64,000 nt of DNA from Bacteroides clarus YIT 12056 (GCF_900129655.1 NZ_FQWK01000002.1:124001-188000); one strand, 5' to 3'; counted from the first letter of the stretch, positions 27,095 to 36,379 are shown. Made by a program: numbers and translations. The notes: a model not told the origin generated them from the sequence alone.

Positions 27095-29866
27095 ATGACA
27101 AAAAATACATCTATCACCATAAAGGGCGCCCGCGTCAACAACCTGAAGAACATCGACGTAGAGATACCCCGCAACAAACTGGTCGTCATCACCGGACTGT
27201 CCGGCTCCGGTAAATCCTCACTTGCGTTCGACACGCTCTATGCCGAGGGGCAGCGCCGCTACGTGGAGAGCCTCAGCAGCTATGCCCGCCAGTTTCTGGG
27301 ACGTATGAGCAAGCCCGAATGTGATTTCATCAAAGGCATCCCCCCCGCTATCGCCATCGAGCAGAAAGTAAGCAGCCGCAACCCCCGCTCCACCGTAGGA
27401 ACCTCTACCGAGATTTACGAATACCTGCGCCTGCTCTATGCCCGTGTGGGACGGACATTCAGCCCGGTCAGCGGACAAGAGGTAAAGAAACATTCCACCG
27501 AGGACATCGTAAACTGCATGCTGGAGCAGCCCGAGGGAACACGCTACACCGTGCTCACCCCGATATTACTTCGTGAAGGACGTACTTTGCAGCAGCAACT
27601 GGAAATAGACATGAAGCAAGGCTTCAACCGTCTGGAAGTAAACGGAGAGATGGTACGCATCGACGAGTACCGTCCCAAAGACGGCGATACCGTATTCCTC
27701 TTGGTAGACCGCATGACGGTTTCCGGCGACAAAGATGCCATCAGCCGCCTTACCGACTCTGCCGAAACCGCCATGTACGAGGGTGACGGAGCCTGCCTGC
27801 TGCGTTTCTACCAACCGGACGGCACGACCAGCCTCTACCGTTTCAGCACCAAATTCGAGGCGGACGGCATCACGTTTGAAGAGCCCAACGACCAAATGTT
27901 CTCGTTCAACTCCCCCATCGGGGCATGTCCGGAATGCGAAGGCTTCGGACGTGTCATTGGCATCGACGAGCATCTTGTTGTCCCCAACCGCTCCCTCTCC
28001 GTATACGACGGCGCCGTAGTGTGCTGGCGCGGAGAGAAAATGGGCGAATGGAAAGACATGGTGGTACGCGGCGCGGAGAAAGCCGGCTTCCCCATTTTCA
28101 CGCCCTATTACGAACTGACGGACGGGCAACGCCGCATGCTGTGGGAAGGAACCCGCTACTTCGAGGGCATCAACGCCTTCTTCAAGATGTTGCAGGAGAA
28201 CCAGTACAAGATACAGTACCGTGTAATGCTGGCGCGTTATCGCGGTAAAACCCTTTGCCCCAAATGCCACGGCACCAGGCTGAAGCCCGAAGCCGGTTAT
28301 GTAAGGGTGGGCGGACGCAGCATCTCCGAGCTGGTAGACCTGCCCATCACCGAACTGAAAGTCTTTTTCGACAACCTGAAGCTGGATAAGCACGATACCG
28401 ACGTAGCCCGCCGCATCCTTATAGAAATCAACAACCGCATCCGCTTCCTGCTGGACGTAGGCCTGGGATACCTCACACTGAACCGCCTCAGCAACTCGCT
28501 GTCCGGCGGCGAAAGCCAGCGTATCAATCTGGCGACTTCTCTGGGAAGCAGCCTGGTGGGCAGTCTCTACATCCTGGACGAACCGAGTATCGGACTTCAC
28601 AGCCGCGATACGGACAAGCTGATACATGTCTTGCGCCAACTGCAACAACTGGGCAATACGGTGGTCGTAGTGGAACATGATGAAGAAATCATCCGCGCCG
28701 CCGATTACATCATCGACATCGGCCCCAAGGCCGGACGCCTGGGTGGCGAAGTTGTCTACTGCGGAGACATGAAAGACTTGCAAAAAGACAGCAACAGCTA
28801 CACCGTGCGTTATCTGCTGGGTGAAGAAACCATTCCCGTGCCCGAAAGCCGCCGCCCGTGGAACCAGTATATCGAAATCACAGGAGCCCGCGAGAACAAT
28901 CTGAAAGGCGTGGACGTGCGCTTCCCGCTTAACGTAATGACGGTAGTCACCGGCGTATCGGGTTCGGGCAAGAGTACGTTGGTGCGCGACATCTTCTTCC
29001 GCGCCCTCAAACGCGAGCTGGACGAATGCAGCGACCGTCCGGGCGAGTTCGCCTCTATCGGCGGAGACTTGAAGGAGCTGCGTAATGTGGAGTTTGTAGA
29101 CCAGAACCCTATCGGAAAATCCTCGCGTTCCAACCCCGTGACCTACATCAAGGCTTACGATGAAATCCGCAAATTATGGGCGGAACAACCTCTTGCCAAG
29201 CAGATGGGATACACCGCCGGTCATTTCAGCTTCAACAGTGAGGGCGGCCGTTGCGAGGAGTGCAAGGGCGAAGGAACCATCACCGTAGAGATGCAGTTCA
29301 TGGCCGACCTTGTGCTGGAGTGCGAATCCTGCCACGGCAAACGCTTCAAGTCGGATACGCTGGAAGTGAAGTTCCATGATGTCAACATCTACGATGTACT
29401 GGAAATGACCGTCAACCAAGCCATCGAATTCTTCACCGGGCACGGACAGAAGAAAATCGTGAAGCGCCTGCAACCGCTGCAAGATGTCGGACTGGGGTAC
29501 ATCAAACTCGGCCAGTCGTCCTCTACCCTCTCCGGCGGTGAGAACCAGCGTGTAAAACTGGCATACTACCTCAGCATGGAGAAAGCCGACCCGACGCTCT
29601 TCATCTTCGACGAGCCTACCACCGGTCTGCACTTCCACGACATCCGCAAATTACTGGAAGCCTTTGACGCGCTGATACGCCGCGGCCATTCCATCGTCAT
29701 CATCGAGCACAATATGGACGTAGTGAAGTGCGCCGACCATGTTATCGACCTCGGTCCCGAAGGCGGAGACAAAGGCGGCTACATCGTGGCAACGGGCACG
29801 CCGGAAGAAGTAGCGGCCTGTGCGGCAAGCTACACCGGGCAGTTCCTGAAAGAAAAGCTGCAATAA
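27095..29866 (+). CDS. uvrA: Excinuclease ABC subunit A
   Basis: ATG 27095 ([20 protein letters not shown]) gives 923 residues, in the usual range; an ATG at 27041 lies upstream of the promoter -7 box. UvrA is the damage-recognition ATPase of nucleotide excision repair. Both ABC modules are intact: Walker [21 protein letters not shown] and [12 protein letters not shown], signatures LSGGESQRI and LSGGENQRV, Walker [13 protein letters not shown] and [11 protein letters not shown]. The second zinc module keeps all four Cys (CEEC ... CESC). The first keeps only one pair, CPEC (278, 281); the expected preceding CxxC is replaced by [11 protein letters not shown]. It has its own promoter and terminator. 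Confidence 0.97.
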   Translation: MTKNTSITIKGARVNNLKNIDVEIPRNKLVVITGLSGSGKSSLAFDTLYAEGQRRYVESLSSYARQFLGRMSKPECDFIKGIPPAIAIEQKVSSRNPRSTVGTSTEIYEYLRLLYARVGRTFSPVSGQEVKKHSTEDIVNCMLEQPEGTRYTVLTPILLREGRTLQQQLEIDMKQGFNRLEVNGEMVRIDEYRPKDGDTVFLLVDRMTVSGDKDAISRLTDSAETAMYEGDGACLLRFYQPDGTTSLYRFSTKFEADGITFEEPNDQMFSFNSPIGACPECEGFGRVIGIDEHLVVPNRSLSVYDGAVVCWRGEKMGEWKDMVVRGAEKAGFPIFTPYYELTDGQRRMLWEGTRYFEGINAFFKMLQENQYKIQYRVMLARYRGKTLCPKCHGTRLKPEAGYVRVGGRSISELVDLPITELKVFFDNLKLDKHDTDVARRILIEINNRIRFLLDVGLGYLTLNRLSNSLSGGESQRINLATSLGSSLVGSLYILDEPSIGLHSRDTDKLIHVLRQLQQLGNTVVVVEHDEEIIRAADYIIDIGPKAGRLGGEVVYCGDMKDLQKDSNSYTVRYLLGEETIPVPESRRPWNQYIEITGARENNLKGVDVRFPLNVMTVVTGVSGSGKSTLVRDIFFRALKRELDECSDRPGEFASIGGDLKELRNVEFVDQNPIGKSSRSNPVTYIKAYDEIRKLWAEQPLAKQMGYTAGHFSFNSEGGRCEECKGEGTITVEMQFMADLVLECESCHGKRFKSDTLEVKFHDVNIYDVLEMTVNQAIEFFTGHGQKKIVKRLQPLQDVGLGYIKLGQSSSTLSGGENQRVKLAYYLSMEKADPTLFIFDEPTTGLHFHDIRKLLEAFDALIRRGHSIVIIEHNMDVVKCADHVIDLGPEGGDKGGYIVATGTPEEVAACAASYTGQFLKEKLQ

Positions 29867-29891
29867 ATCAACCGCATAATCCAGTCGGAAT

Positions 29892-29935
29892 CGTCTCGTG
29901 AGATAAACAAATCCATCTCACGGGACGTTTTTTTT
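29892..29935 (+). terminator. uvrA terminator (units 1-2 of the 22-nt array)
   Basis: CGTCTCGTGAGAT (29892-29904) pairs with 29915-29927 over 13 bp with one G-T wobble, followed by eight T (29928-29935). It starts 26 nt past the uvrA stop. Confidence 0.9.
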
Positions 29936-29948
29936 CATCCCATGAGAC

Positions 29949-29993
29949 AAAAAAAATCGTCCCCTAAGACAAAACCAATCATCTTAGGAGACG
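29949..29993 (-). terminator. Terminator of the outer-membrane barrel gene (units 4-5 of the array)
   Basis: CGTCCCCTAAGA (29958-29969) pairs with 29982-29993 (one mismatch). On the minus strand the stem is followed by ATT and then seven more T, the complement of the A run 29949-29956. It begins 36 nt past the stop of the minus-strand gene. Confidence 0.88.
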
Positions 29994-30028
29994 AAATCAA
30001 CTATCGTGTAAAAGGCCTTTCCGTCCTC

Positions 30029-30508
30029 TTAGAAGTAGAAACCGAATCCCACTTTCAGTCCGAATTCCGAACGGTCTTTATTTATATCCCAATAAACGGC
30101 AGGTTCAATGGTTACCGTACGCGACAGGAAGAACGCGTAACCGCCTTCCAAGCCGAAGCCGAAACGGGTTTTGTCACCGCCGTCCCAGTTATAACGGTTC
30201 AAGTTGACGTCAGCTCCGAGGAAAACGCCTACTTTGTCGATATAATAACGTCCGCCCACACCCAGGGTATAGACATCCGTCCCGCCGCCTTGCCACTTGG
30301 CGCCGGCATCTATCAACAGGGCTACATTATCCATCAAAAACGCACCGCCTTTGGCTTCAAGGCCGAAATGCGCTTTGTCCGTTTCCGTATTATAAGAAAG
30401 GTTGAGTCCGGTAATGGACGGATTTACGAACCATTTTCCTTTTTCAAACTGCGCGTGGGCAGCCACAGTGCCAATAAGCAGGCATACGAGTAATGCAAGT
30501 CTTCTCAT
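30029..30508 (-). CDS. Small outer-membrane beta-barrel protein
   Basis: ATG 30508 (MRRLALLVCLLIGTVAAHAQ, signal peptide) gives 159 residues; upstream in-frame codons to 30625 overlap the neighbouring small gene. The mature part alternates polar and aromatic residues in about eight strands (FEKGKWFVNPSITGLNLSYN, VYTLGVGGRYYIDKVGVFLG, GGYAFFLSRTVTIEPAVYWD) and ends in Phe (GFGFYF), the signature of BAM-assembled barrels. It resembles the general outer-membrane beta-barrel family (OmpW/PorT-like fold). The function is unknown. It is the last gene of a minus-strand set with a small membrane protein and a CstA-type transporter. Confidence 0.82.
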   Translation of the reverse strand: MRRLALLVCLLIGTVAAHAQFEKGKWFVNPSITGLNLSYNTETDKAHFGLEAKGGAFLMDNVALLIDAGAKWQGGGTDVYTLGVGGRYYIDKVGVFLGADVNLNRYNWDGGDKTRFGFGLEGGYAFFLSRTVTIEPAVYWDINKDRSEFGLKVGFGFYF

Positions 30509-30533
30509 CTTGTTTTTATTTTTGAGTGAATAA

Positions 30534-30758
30534 TTATTTTCGTTCCGTTCTATCTTCTTCACGGCGCTTCCGTTGCAGCTCTTCTTTCTTACGGAGCACC
30601 AGCCACAGTACAAGCACGATGACATACGAAGCGATTACGGTGACATACTTCTCCGTATCGCTGATTTCCGTATTGCGCGGCAGGAAATACGCCGCGGTGG
30701 CAGAAACATAAATAAGCAAGGCTACGGTCAGCCCGGTAGATTTCTTGAATTTCTTCAT
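30534..30758 (-). CDS. Small two-helix membrane protein
   Basis: A 74-residue protein with two predicted transmembrane helices (TGLTVALLIYVSATAAYFLP and VTVIASYVIVLVLWLVL) and a strongly basic/acidic tail (RKKEELQRKRREEDRTERK) expected in the cytoplasm. It starts 3 nt after the CstA-type gene stop and so belongs to its transcript, which suggests, but does not show, an accessory role for the transporter. I do not recognise a named family. Confidence 0.8.
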   Translation of the reverse strand: MKKFKKSTGLTVALLIYVSATAAYFLPRNTEISDTEKYVTVIASYVIVLVLWLVLRKKEELQRKRREEDRTERK

Positions 30759-30761
30759 CAG

Positions 30762-32183
30762 TCAAAGAGTTTTAGTCTGTTTGTTTTTCCATACGGCGAA
30801 CCACACCAACGCGATCACGACACCGGCTATCCCTATACCGTAGGCCACCGGATGCGACAGGCCGAAACCCTCGGGCGCTATGCAGATATAGGTCGTACAA
30901 ACGCAGGTCATGAAGAAGGCAGGTATCAGCGTCAGGAAATATTGCTTCTTCGCGCGCACCAGATATACCGTGACAGCCCATAAGGTAAAGACGGACAAGG
31001 TCTGGTTGGCCCATGCAAAGTAACGCCATATCATATCGAAACCGTCTTTATCGCGCAGGCTGTACAGCAGCAATCCGATAGCCGCCAAAAACATCGGTAC
31101 GCAGATATATAAACGACGGCGCATCGATTTTTGTTCCATACCCAGGAAATCAGCGACGATAAGTCGCGCCGAACGGAAAGCGGTATCTCCGCTGGTGATG
31201 GGAGCGGCAATCACCCCCAACACAGCCAGTACACCGCCGACGGTTCCCAACCAGTTCTTCGTAATGGCATCCACGATAACGGCGGCATTCGTCTCCTCCA
31301 TTCCGTTTTCATGGAAGAAATAAGTAGCGGCCGCAGCCCAGATAAGAGCTACGATACCCTCGGTAATCATGGCTCCGTAGAATACGGGACGGCCATGGCG
31401 CTCACTCGTCATGCAACGTGCCATCAACGGGCTTTGCGTAGCATGAAAACCGCTGATTGCGCCGCATGCGATGCTGACGAACATAATGGGAAATATAGGC
31501 AGCGCGGAAGCATCGGGATTGGTGTTCCGCAACCCGTCCCACACTTCCGGCAATGCCGGATGATTCACGTAGAGCATTACCAAGATGCCCACCGCCATAA
31601 ACAACAGCGCGATGGCGAATAGCGGATATATCTTGCCGATTATCTTATCCACCGGCAGCAGCGTGGCAAGCACATAATAGATAAAGACCACTACAATCCA
31701 GAAAGTAGTATCCAGCGTTTCCGGCGTCAGGCTGGCGAGCAGTCCGGCAGGACCCGCCACAAAAACCGCTCCTACGAGTATCATCAGGATAACGGTAAAT
31801 CCGCGCATCACCTGCTTGGTGGTCACGCCCAGATAGCGGCCTATAATCTCCGGCAGGCTCTCGCCGTCGTGACGCAACGAAAGCATTCCCGCAAAATAGT
31901 CGTGCACGGCCCCGGCAAAGATACTTCCGAACACTATCCACAGGTAGGATGCCGAACCGAACTTGGCTCCCATGATTGCGCCGAAAATCGGACCCAAGCC
32001 TGCAATGTTCAAAAATTGTATCATAAAGATTTTCCACGTAGGCAGCGGGATATAGTCCACCCCGTCGGCTTTCGTAAGAGCGGGCGTCTTACGGTCGTCC
32101 GGTCCGAATACGTGTTCTATAAAGCGTCCGTAGATGAAATAGCCTGCAATCAGCGCCAGCAGGCAAAGCGTAAATGTAATCAT
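30762..32183 (-). CDS. cstA: CstA-type carbon starvation / peptide transporter, short form
   Basis: A 473-residue membrane protein with the family start GRFIEHVFGPDDRKTPALTK and the conserved block FMIQFLNIAGLGPIFGAIMG. Many transmembrane helices follow, with SGFHATQSPLMARCMTSERH in the middle. CstA and its paralogues import pyruvate or peptides when carbon is short. The protein is about two thirds the length of E. coli CstA, matching the short forms common in anaerobes. It leads a minus-strand set with the small membrane protein. A promoter-like site lies about 50 nt upstream. Confidence 0.92.
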   Translation of the reverse strand: MITFTLCLLALIAGYFIYGRFIEHVFGPDDRKTPALTKADGVDYIPLPTWKIFMIQFLNIAGLGPIFGAIMGAKFGSASYLWIVFGSIFAGAVHDYFAGMLSLRHDGESLPEIIGRYLGVTTKQVMRGFTVILMILVGAVFVAGPAGLLASLTPETLDTTFWIVVVFIYYVLATLLPVDKIIGKIYPLFAIALLFMAVGILVMLYVNHPALPEVWDGLRNTNPDASALPIFPIMFVSIACGAISGFHATQSPLMARCMTSERHGRPVFYGAMITEGIVALIWAAAATYFFHENGMEETNAAVIVDAITKNWLGTVGGVLAVLGVIAAPITSGDTAFRSARLIVADFLGMEQKSMRRRLYICVPMFLAAIGLLLYSLRDKDGFDMIWRYFAWANQTLSVFTLWAVTVYLVRAKKQYFLTLIPAFFMTCVCTTYICIAPEGFGLSHPVAYGIGIAGVVIALVWFAVWKNKQTKTL

Positions 32184-32234
32184 GGCGTGCTAATGTTTAA
32201 CGTATATGCTGAATGTTAATGTATTTTATGTATG

Positions 32235-32267
32235 CAAATGTAACAGTTTCCAACTAAACTACGCAAA
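32235..32267 (-). promoter_or_regulatory. Candidate promoter of cstA
   Basis: On the minus strand TTTG (32267-32264), 21 nt, then TACATTTG (32242-32235) matches the Bacteroides promoter pattern. The start site would be near 32228, about 45 nt before the ATG. Confidence 0.6.
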
Positions 32268-32354
32268 TTTATCAAGCGATTTACTTATCTTCGCCGTGAA
32301 ATATAACAGAAATAAAGAAGTAAATGTGAATTTACTCAAAACCAAGATAGCATT

Positions 32355-33809
32355 ATGAAGAGATTAAACCTTATACTATTATATATCTTTTGTCTTCTCC
32401 CCCTTGCCGCCCAGCGCCCGCCCAAGCATGAGGTACGCGCCGCATGGGTCACCGCCGTTTACGGACTGGACTGGCCCCGTACCCGCGCCACCACTCCCGA
32501 AGGTATCCGCAAGCAGCAGGCCGAGCTCATAGAGATATTGGACAAACTGAAAGCCGCCAACTTCAACACCGTACTGTTTCAAACCCGTACCCGTGGCGAC
32601 GTACTCTATAAATCCGCAATCGAGCCCTACAACTCCATTCTGACAGGGAAAGTAGGCGGCAACCCCGGTTACGACCCGCTTGCCTTCGCCGTAGCCGAGT
32701 GCCATAAACGCGGTATGGAATGCCATGCCTGGATGGTAACCATTCCTTTGGGCAACCGCAAGCATGTCGCCGCTCTCGGCAAGGAGTCGGTCACCAAACG
32801 CAAACCGGCTATCTGCGTACCTTACAAACGCGAATACTTTCTCAATCCCGGACACCCTCAGACCAAAGAATACCTGATGAGCCTCGTCCGTGAAGTCGTG
32901 GAACGTTACGATGTGGACGGGGTACATTTCGATTACCTGCGCTACCCCGAGCATGCCTTGCGCTTCTCCGACAGCTATACCTATAAGAAATACGGAAACG
33001 GACGCGACCTCGCGCAATGGCGGCGGGACAATATCACCGAAATAGTCCGTTATCTCTATAAGGGCGTCAAGGCGCTGAAGCCCTGGGTGAAAGTCAGCAC
33101 CTGCCCCGTGGGCAAGTACCGCGATACCTCCCGTTATCCGTCGCGCGGCTGGAACGCTTTCCACACCGTCTACCAAGATGTGCAAGGCTGGCTGGGCGAA
33201 GGCATACAAGACCAGGTCTATCCCATGATGTATTTCCGCGGCAACGGCTTCTATCCTTTCGCCCTCGACTGGCAGGAACAAAGCAACGGCCGGCAGATTA
33301 TTCCCGGCCTGGGCATCTACTTCCTCGACCCAAGTGAAGGCAACTGGACGGTGGACGAAGTGGAACGGCAACTAAACTTCACCCGTGCGCACGGTCTGGC
33401 AGGCGAAGGCCACTACCGCGTGAAGTACCTGATGGACAATACGCAGGGACTGTACGACATACTTGAAGAAAACTACTACACCGCCCCCGCCCTGCAACCC
33501 GCCATGCCGTGGATAGACAATGTGCCGCCAACCGCCCCCACGCGACTCAATGTCGAGAAACCGGCCGAAGGATATTGGAGAATCACCTGGCAACCCGCCA
33601 CAGACAACGACAAGCGGAATGCGCCGACGTATGTAATCTACGGTTCCGACACCTATCCCGTAGATACCTCCGACCCTGAGAACATAGTGGCGCAACGCAT
33701 ACAGGGAACGGAATACATATATGCTCCCATCCGTCCCTGGACTGCCCGGAAATACTTTGCGGTTACCGCCGTAGACCGTTGCGGCAACGAAAGCCCCGCC
33801 TGCCGATAG
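32355..33809 (+). CDS. GHL10 family glycoside hydrolase-like protein, second paralogue
   Basis: A 484-residue secreted protein (signal peptide MKRLNLILLYIFCLLPLAAQ) with the barrel start KHEVRAAWVTAVYGLDWPRT. It shares with the 25515 gene the block AECHKRGMECHAWM, the DGVHFDYLRYP segment and a C-terminal fibronectin-like domain (PTAPTRLNVEKPAEGYWRIT). The barrel segments around the proposed active site are kept, but the N-terminal third differs enough that the substrates may not be the same. It is divergent from cstA (171-nt gap) and convergent with the ATP-grasp-like gene. No glycan-import genes are adjacent. Confidence 0.87.
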   Translation: MKRLNLILLYIFCLLPLAAQRPPKHEVRAAWVTAVYGLDWPRTRATTPEGIRKQQAELIEILDKLKAANFNTVLFQTRTRGDVLYKSAIEPYNSILTGKVGGNPGYDPLAFAVAECHKRGMECHAWMVTIPLGNRKHVAALGKESVTKRKPAICVPYKREYFLNPGHPQTKEYLMSLVREVVERYDVDGVHFDYLRYPEHALRFSDSYTYKKYGNGRDLAQWRRDNITEIVRYLYKGVKALKPWVKVSTCPVGKYRDTSRYPSRGWNAFHTVYQDVQGWLGEGIQDQVYPMMYFRGNGFYPFALDWQEQSNGRQIIPGLGIYFLDPSEGNWTVDEVERQLNFTRAHGLAGEGHYRVKYLMDNTQGLYDILEENYYTAPALQPAMPWIDNVPPTAPTRLNVEKPAEGYWRITWQPATDNDKRNAPTYVIYGSDTYPVDTSDPENIVAQRIQGTEYIYAPIRPWTARKYFAVTAVDRCGNESPACR

Positions 33810-33861
33810 AAAAGCAAAGGCAATACGTTTATAATCCCGGATTTGTTATTGACTGCGGAAA

Positions 33862-35040
33862 TCAGAGCCGGACATACGCTCTATAACAGTTTTTACCCGT
33901 AACCGGAACCAACGGCAGATACCCGGAAAGAAGTCTGCCGTTCTCCACAATCAACGGATAATTCCGCATATCCTGTTCGTGCCGTGCACGCAACGCTCCG
34001 TTATCGGGAACGTATTCAACCGTGAAACGTCCCTTGCTGCCGGGAACCGCAAACCTATCGTAAAACAAGCGGGCGACGACACCCATATTCATACGCATAT
34101 TTATCTCCACGCAAGGGTGTACAAGGTATTTGTTCTCCTTGTCTTGCCGGCAAATCATCATGTCTACGCCCAGATAGCCGGTATAGGTATACCCATAGAC
34201 CGAAGCCAATTCCGTACGGAGAGCTTCACGAATGCGCTCCAGCTTCTCAAGAGGCAAATAGCGTGCAATAATCTCTTCTATCTGCCCGTCCGATGCAAGC
34301 AGATTGCCGGTATATGCGCCGTGCTCGTTGGTGGAAAACATGGAACAGCCCGCAAAGCGTACCCCGCCACACCCGTCGGAATAAAATTCAAGGGCGAAAT
34401 CTTCCACCTTATTATATATAGGTTCCGCCGTAAGGCAACCTTGCTCTCTCAAAATACGTTCACACCAATTGGAAACGGGCTTCGTAAATCCGTGCAGGCA
34501 CCAGTTCAGACCCTTTCCGCTACCGGACCAGGGTACTTTAAGCAAACAGGCGTGCATTGCATTGACTATGCGTTCGCAATCCTCGATATTGTTCACAAGA
34601 GTATGTTCGCCACAGGTGTATCCGGGATAACGCCCCGTCATGCGCCGCGTCATCTCCACGGCCTGAATACGGGAAGAAAGCGACCGGTAGTCCGCAAGAA
34701 GCCGAGGGGAAGGCAGTTTGTCTTCATTGACGCCCCTCTTCAAGAGATATTTGCGAATGGAAGGATTCCATCCCCACGGCACAATCGAGGCTTCGGCATA
34801 GTCGGGCAATTCAGGCTCGGTGGCCAGTTGCACCCGCAACCCGAAAAGTTCCCGCATCCTCCGCAAAAAATCCGCATTGTAGGCGGAAGGCGCCAGTACC
34901 GCACTGTCCGGAGCGGCATACCATATCGGCAGCAAAGCCATGTCCTGCGCCATACGGCGGGCCGAAGCCGGGGCTATGTAGTTCGCCTCGTTATTGGCAA
35001 GCGCAAGGTCTGAATCCGGATTGAAAAGATATAGTTTCAT
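33862..35040 (-). CDS. ATP-grasp-like protein of unknown function
   Basis: A 392-residue cytoplasmic protein without signal peptide or membrane segment, starting MKLYLFNPDSDLALANNEAN. I do not recognise a named family. The middle shows KVPWSGSGKGLNW, like the glycine-rich nucleotide loop of ATP-grasp enzymes, and the later part shows VHPCVEINMRMNMG, like the metal-binding E-x-N-x-R stretch. These suggest an ATP-dependent ligase or kinase of the ATP-grasp fold; this is inference. It is divergent from the AAA ATPase gene, each with a good promoter in the 160-nt gap. Confidence 0.6.
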   Translation of the reverse strand: MKLYLFNPDSDLALANNEANYIAPASARRMAQDMALLPIWYAAPDSAVLAPSAYNADFLRRMRELFGLRVQLATEPELPDYAEASIVPWGWNPSIRKYLLKRGVNEDKLPSPRLLADYRSLSSRIQAVEMTRRMTGRYPGYTCGEHTLVNNIEDCERIVNAMHACLLKVPWSGSGKGLNWCLHGFTKPVSNWCERILREQGCLTAEPIYNKVEDFALEFYSDGCGGVRFAGCSMFSTNEHGAYTGNLLASDGQIEEIIARYLPLEKLERIREALRTELASVYGYTYTGYLGVDMMICRQDKENKYLVHPCVEINMRMNMGVVARLFYDRFAVPGSKGRFTVEYVPDNGALRARHEQDMRNYPLIVENGRLLSGYLPLVPVTGKNCYRAYVRL

Positions 35041-35069
35041 TGATTATAGTTCATAATTATTCGGAACTG

Positions 35070-35101
35070 CAAACTTACAGAGAAAAAGAACAGCATACAA
35101 A
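35070..35101 (-). promoter_or_regulatory. Candidate promoter of the ATP-grasp-like gene
   Basis: On the minus strand TTTG (35101-35098), 20 nt, then TAAGTTTG (35077-35070) fits the consensus exactly. The start site would be near 35063. Confidence 0.72.
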
Positions 35102-35144
35102 TATATAAAACTTAACTATGGACAAGATATTTTGCTATCTCTAC

Positions 35145-35175
35145 TTTGCAATTCTATAAAAAAGGTGTATATTTG
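35145..35175 (+). promoter_or_regulatory. Candidate promoter of the AAA ATPase gene
   Basis: TTTG (35145-35148), 19 nt, then TATATTTG (35168-35175) fits the consensus exactly. The start site would be near 35182, only about 19 nt before the ATG. Confidence 0.75.
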
Positions 35176-35200
35176 TCGCCCGATAAACCGAATTTAAAGC

Positions 35201-36379
35201 ATGGAAGCATTTTACCGAACACACGCTTATCTGGTAGAGCATACGAATGCCCCCGTTCGCCGCGACCTCATGGACGAGATTGACTGGAACGACCGTCTTA
35301 TCGGTATCAAAGGCACTCGTGGGGTAGGTAAAACCACATTCCTGCTGCAATACGCCAAAGAGAAATTCGGTACCGACCGTTCCTGCCTCTTCATCAACAT
35401 GAATAACTTCTACTTTTCCGGTCACAGCATCGTGGACTTCGCTTACGAATTTCAACGCCGCGGCGGAAAAGTACTGTTGATAGACCAAGTATTCAAGCAT
35501 CCGGACTGGAGCAAGGAACTGCGCCTGTGCTACGACCGCTTTCCCAATCTGAAGATTGTCTTTACCGGTTCGTCCGTGATGCGCCTGAAAGAGGAGAACC
35601 TGGAACTGCGGGACATCGTAAAAAGTTATAACCTGCGCGGCTTCTCTTTCCGCGAGTACCTGAACCTGCAAACAGGCATGAAGTTCCGCTGCTACTCGCT
35701 GGAAGAAATACTGAGCAACCACGAGCAGATAGCCAAAGGCATTCTTTCCAAAGTGCGCCCGCTGGACTATTTCCAAGATTATATGCACCACGGCTTCTAT
35801 CCTTTCTTCCTCGAAAAGCGTAATTTCTCGGAGAATCTGTTGAAGACGATGAACATGATGGTGGAAGTAGATATTCTTCTTATTAAACAAATAGAGCTGA
35901 AATATCTCTCCAAGATAAAAAAATTACTATATTTGTTGGCCGTGGACGGACCGAAAGCGCCCAACGTAAGCCAACTGGCCAACGACATACAGACATCCAG
36001 AGCCACGGTGATGAATTACATCAAGTATCTGGCAGATGCACGACTTATCAACATGGTGTACCCGAAAGGAGAGGAATTTCCCAAAAAGCCGTCGAAGATA
36101 ATGATGCACAACTCCAATCTGATGTACTCCATCTATCCCGTAAAGGTGGAAGAACAGGATGTGCTGGAAACGTTCTTTGTAAACACAATGTGGAAAGACC
36201 ACAAAGTGAACAAAGGCGACAAGAACATTTCGTTCATGGTGGACGAAGTGATGCCTTTCAAGATTTGTCAGGAAGGCGTGAGGATTAAAAACAATCCGGG
36301 AGTGACGTACGCATTGCACAAGGCGGAGATAGGCCGAGGCAATCAAATACCGCTCTGGTTGTTCGGTTTCCTGTATTAG
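35201..36379 (+). CDS. AAA family ATPase with C-terminal winged-helix region
   Basis: A 392-residue STAND/AAA-type ATPase of the widespread archaeal/bacterial AAA_14 kind. Walker A is GTRGVGKTT (38-46). The Walker B strand reads KVLLIDQVF, with Asp95 followed by Gln96 where most relatives have Glu, so hydrolysis may be slow (inference). A sensor-1-like IVFTGSSVMRLKEEN follows. The C-terminal half has a winged-helix-like stretch (NVSQLANDIQTSRATVMNYI) and a DUF4143-like end. Functions in this family are mostly unknown. It is divergent from the ATP-grasp-like gene and 47 nt upstream of nifJ; no terminator separates it from nifJ. Confidence 0.85.
   Translation: MEAFYRTHAYLVEHTNAPVRRDLMDEIDWNDRLIGIKGTRGVGKTTFLLQYAKEKFGTDRSCLFINMNNFYFSGHSIVDFAYEFQRRGGKVLLIDQVFKHPDWSKELRLCYDRFPNLKIVFTGSSVMRLKEENLELRDIVKSYNLRGFSFREYLNLQTGMKFRCYSLEEILSNHEQIAKGILSKVRPLDYFQDYMHHGFYPFFLEKRNFSENLLKTMNMMVEVDILLIKQIELKYLSKIKKLLYLLAVDGPKAPNVSQLANDIQTSRATVMNYIKYLADARLINMVYPKGEEFPKKPSKIMMHNSNLMYSIYPVKVEEQDVLETFFVNTMWKDHKVNKGDKNISFMVDEVMPFKICQEGVRIKNNPGVTYALHKAEIGRGNQIPLWLFGFLY

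Larger units (their letters stand above)
29892..30001. repeat. Five-unit 22-nt modular array
   Basis: Units start at 29892, 29914, 29936, 29958 and 29980, exactly 22 nt apart. Each begins CRTCYY, continues with a RRGAC-like half and ends in an A- or T-rich 8-nt spacer. Units 1/3 agree at 15 of 22, 3/4 at 17, 3/5 at 15 positions. Units 1-2 and 4-5 pair as hairpins facing opposite directions. Confidence 0.88.

Noticed and set aside
25554..27098. 514-codon frame antisense to the GHL10 gene
   Set aside because: It is the mirror of a recognised secreted enzyme and has no signal peptide or motif of its own.
27566..28783. 405-codon frame antisense to uvrA
   Set aside because: It lies wholly inside uvrA, whose ABC motifs are all intact.
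29892..30001. CRISPR array
   Set aside because: The 22-nt units are contiguous without unique spacers of constant length, the units differ among themselves, and no cas gene is present.
29942..30493. 183-codon plus-strand frame after uvrA
   Set aside because: It starts inside the 22-nt array and is antisense to an outer-membrane barrel gene with a proper signal peptide.
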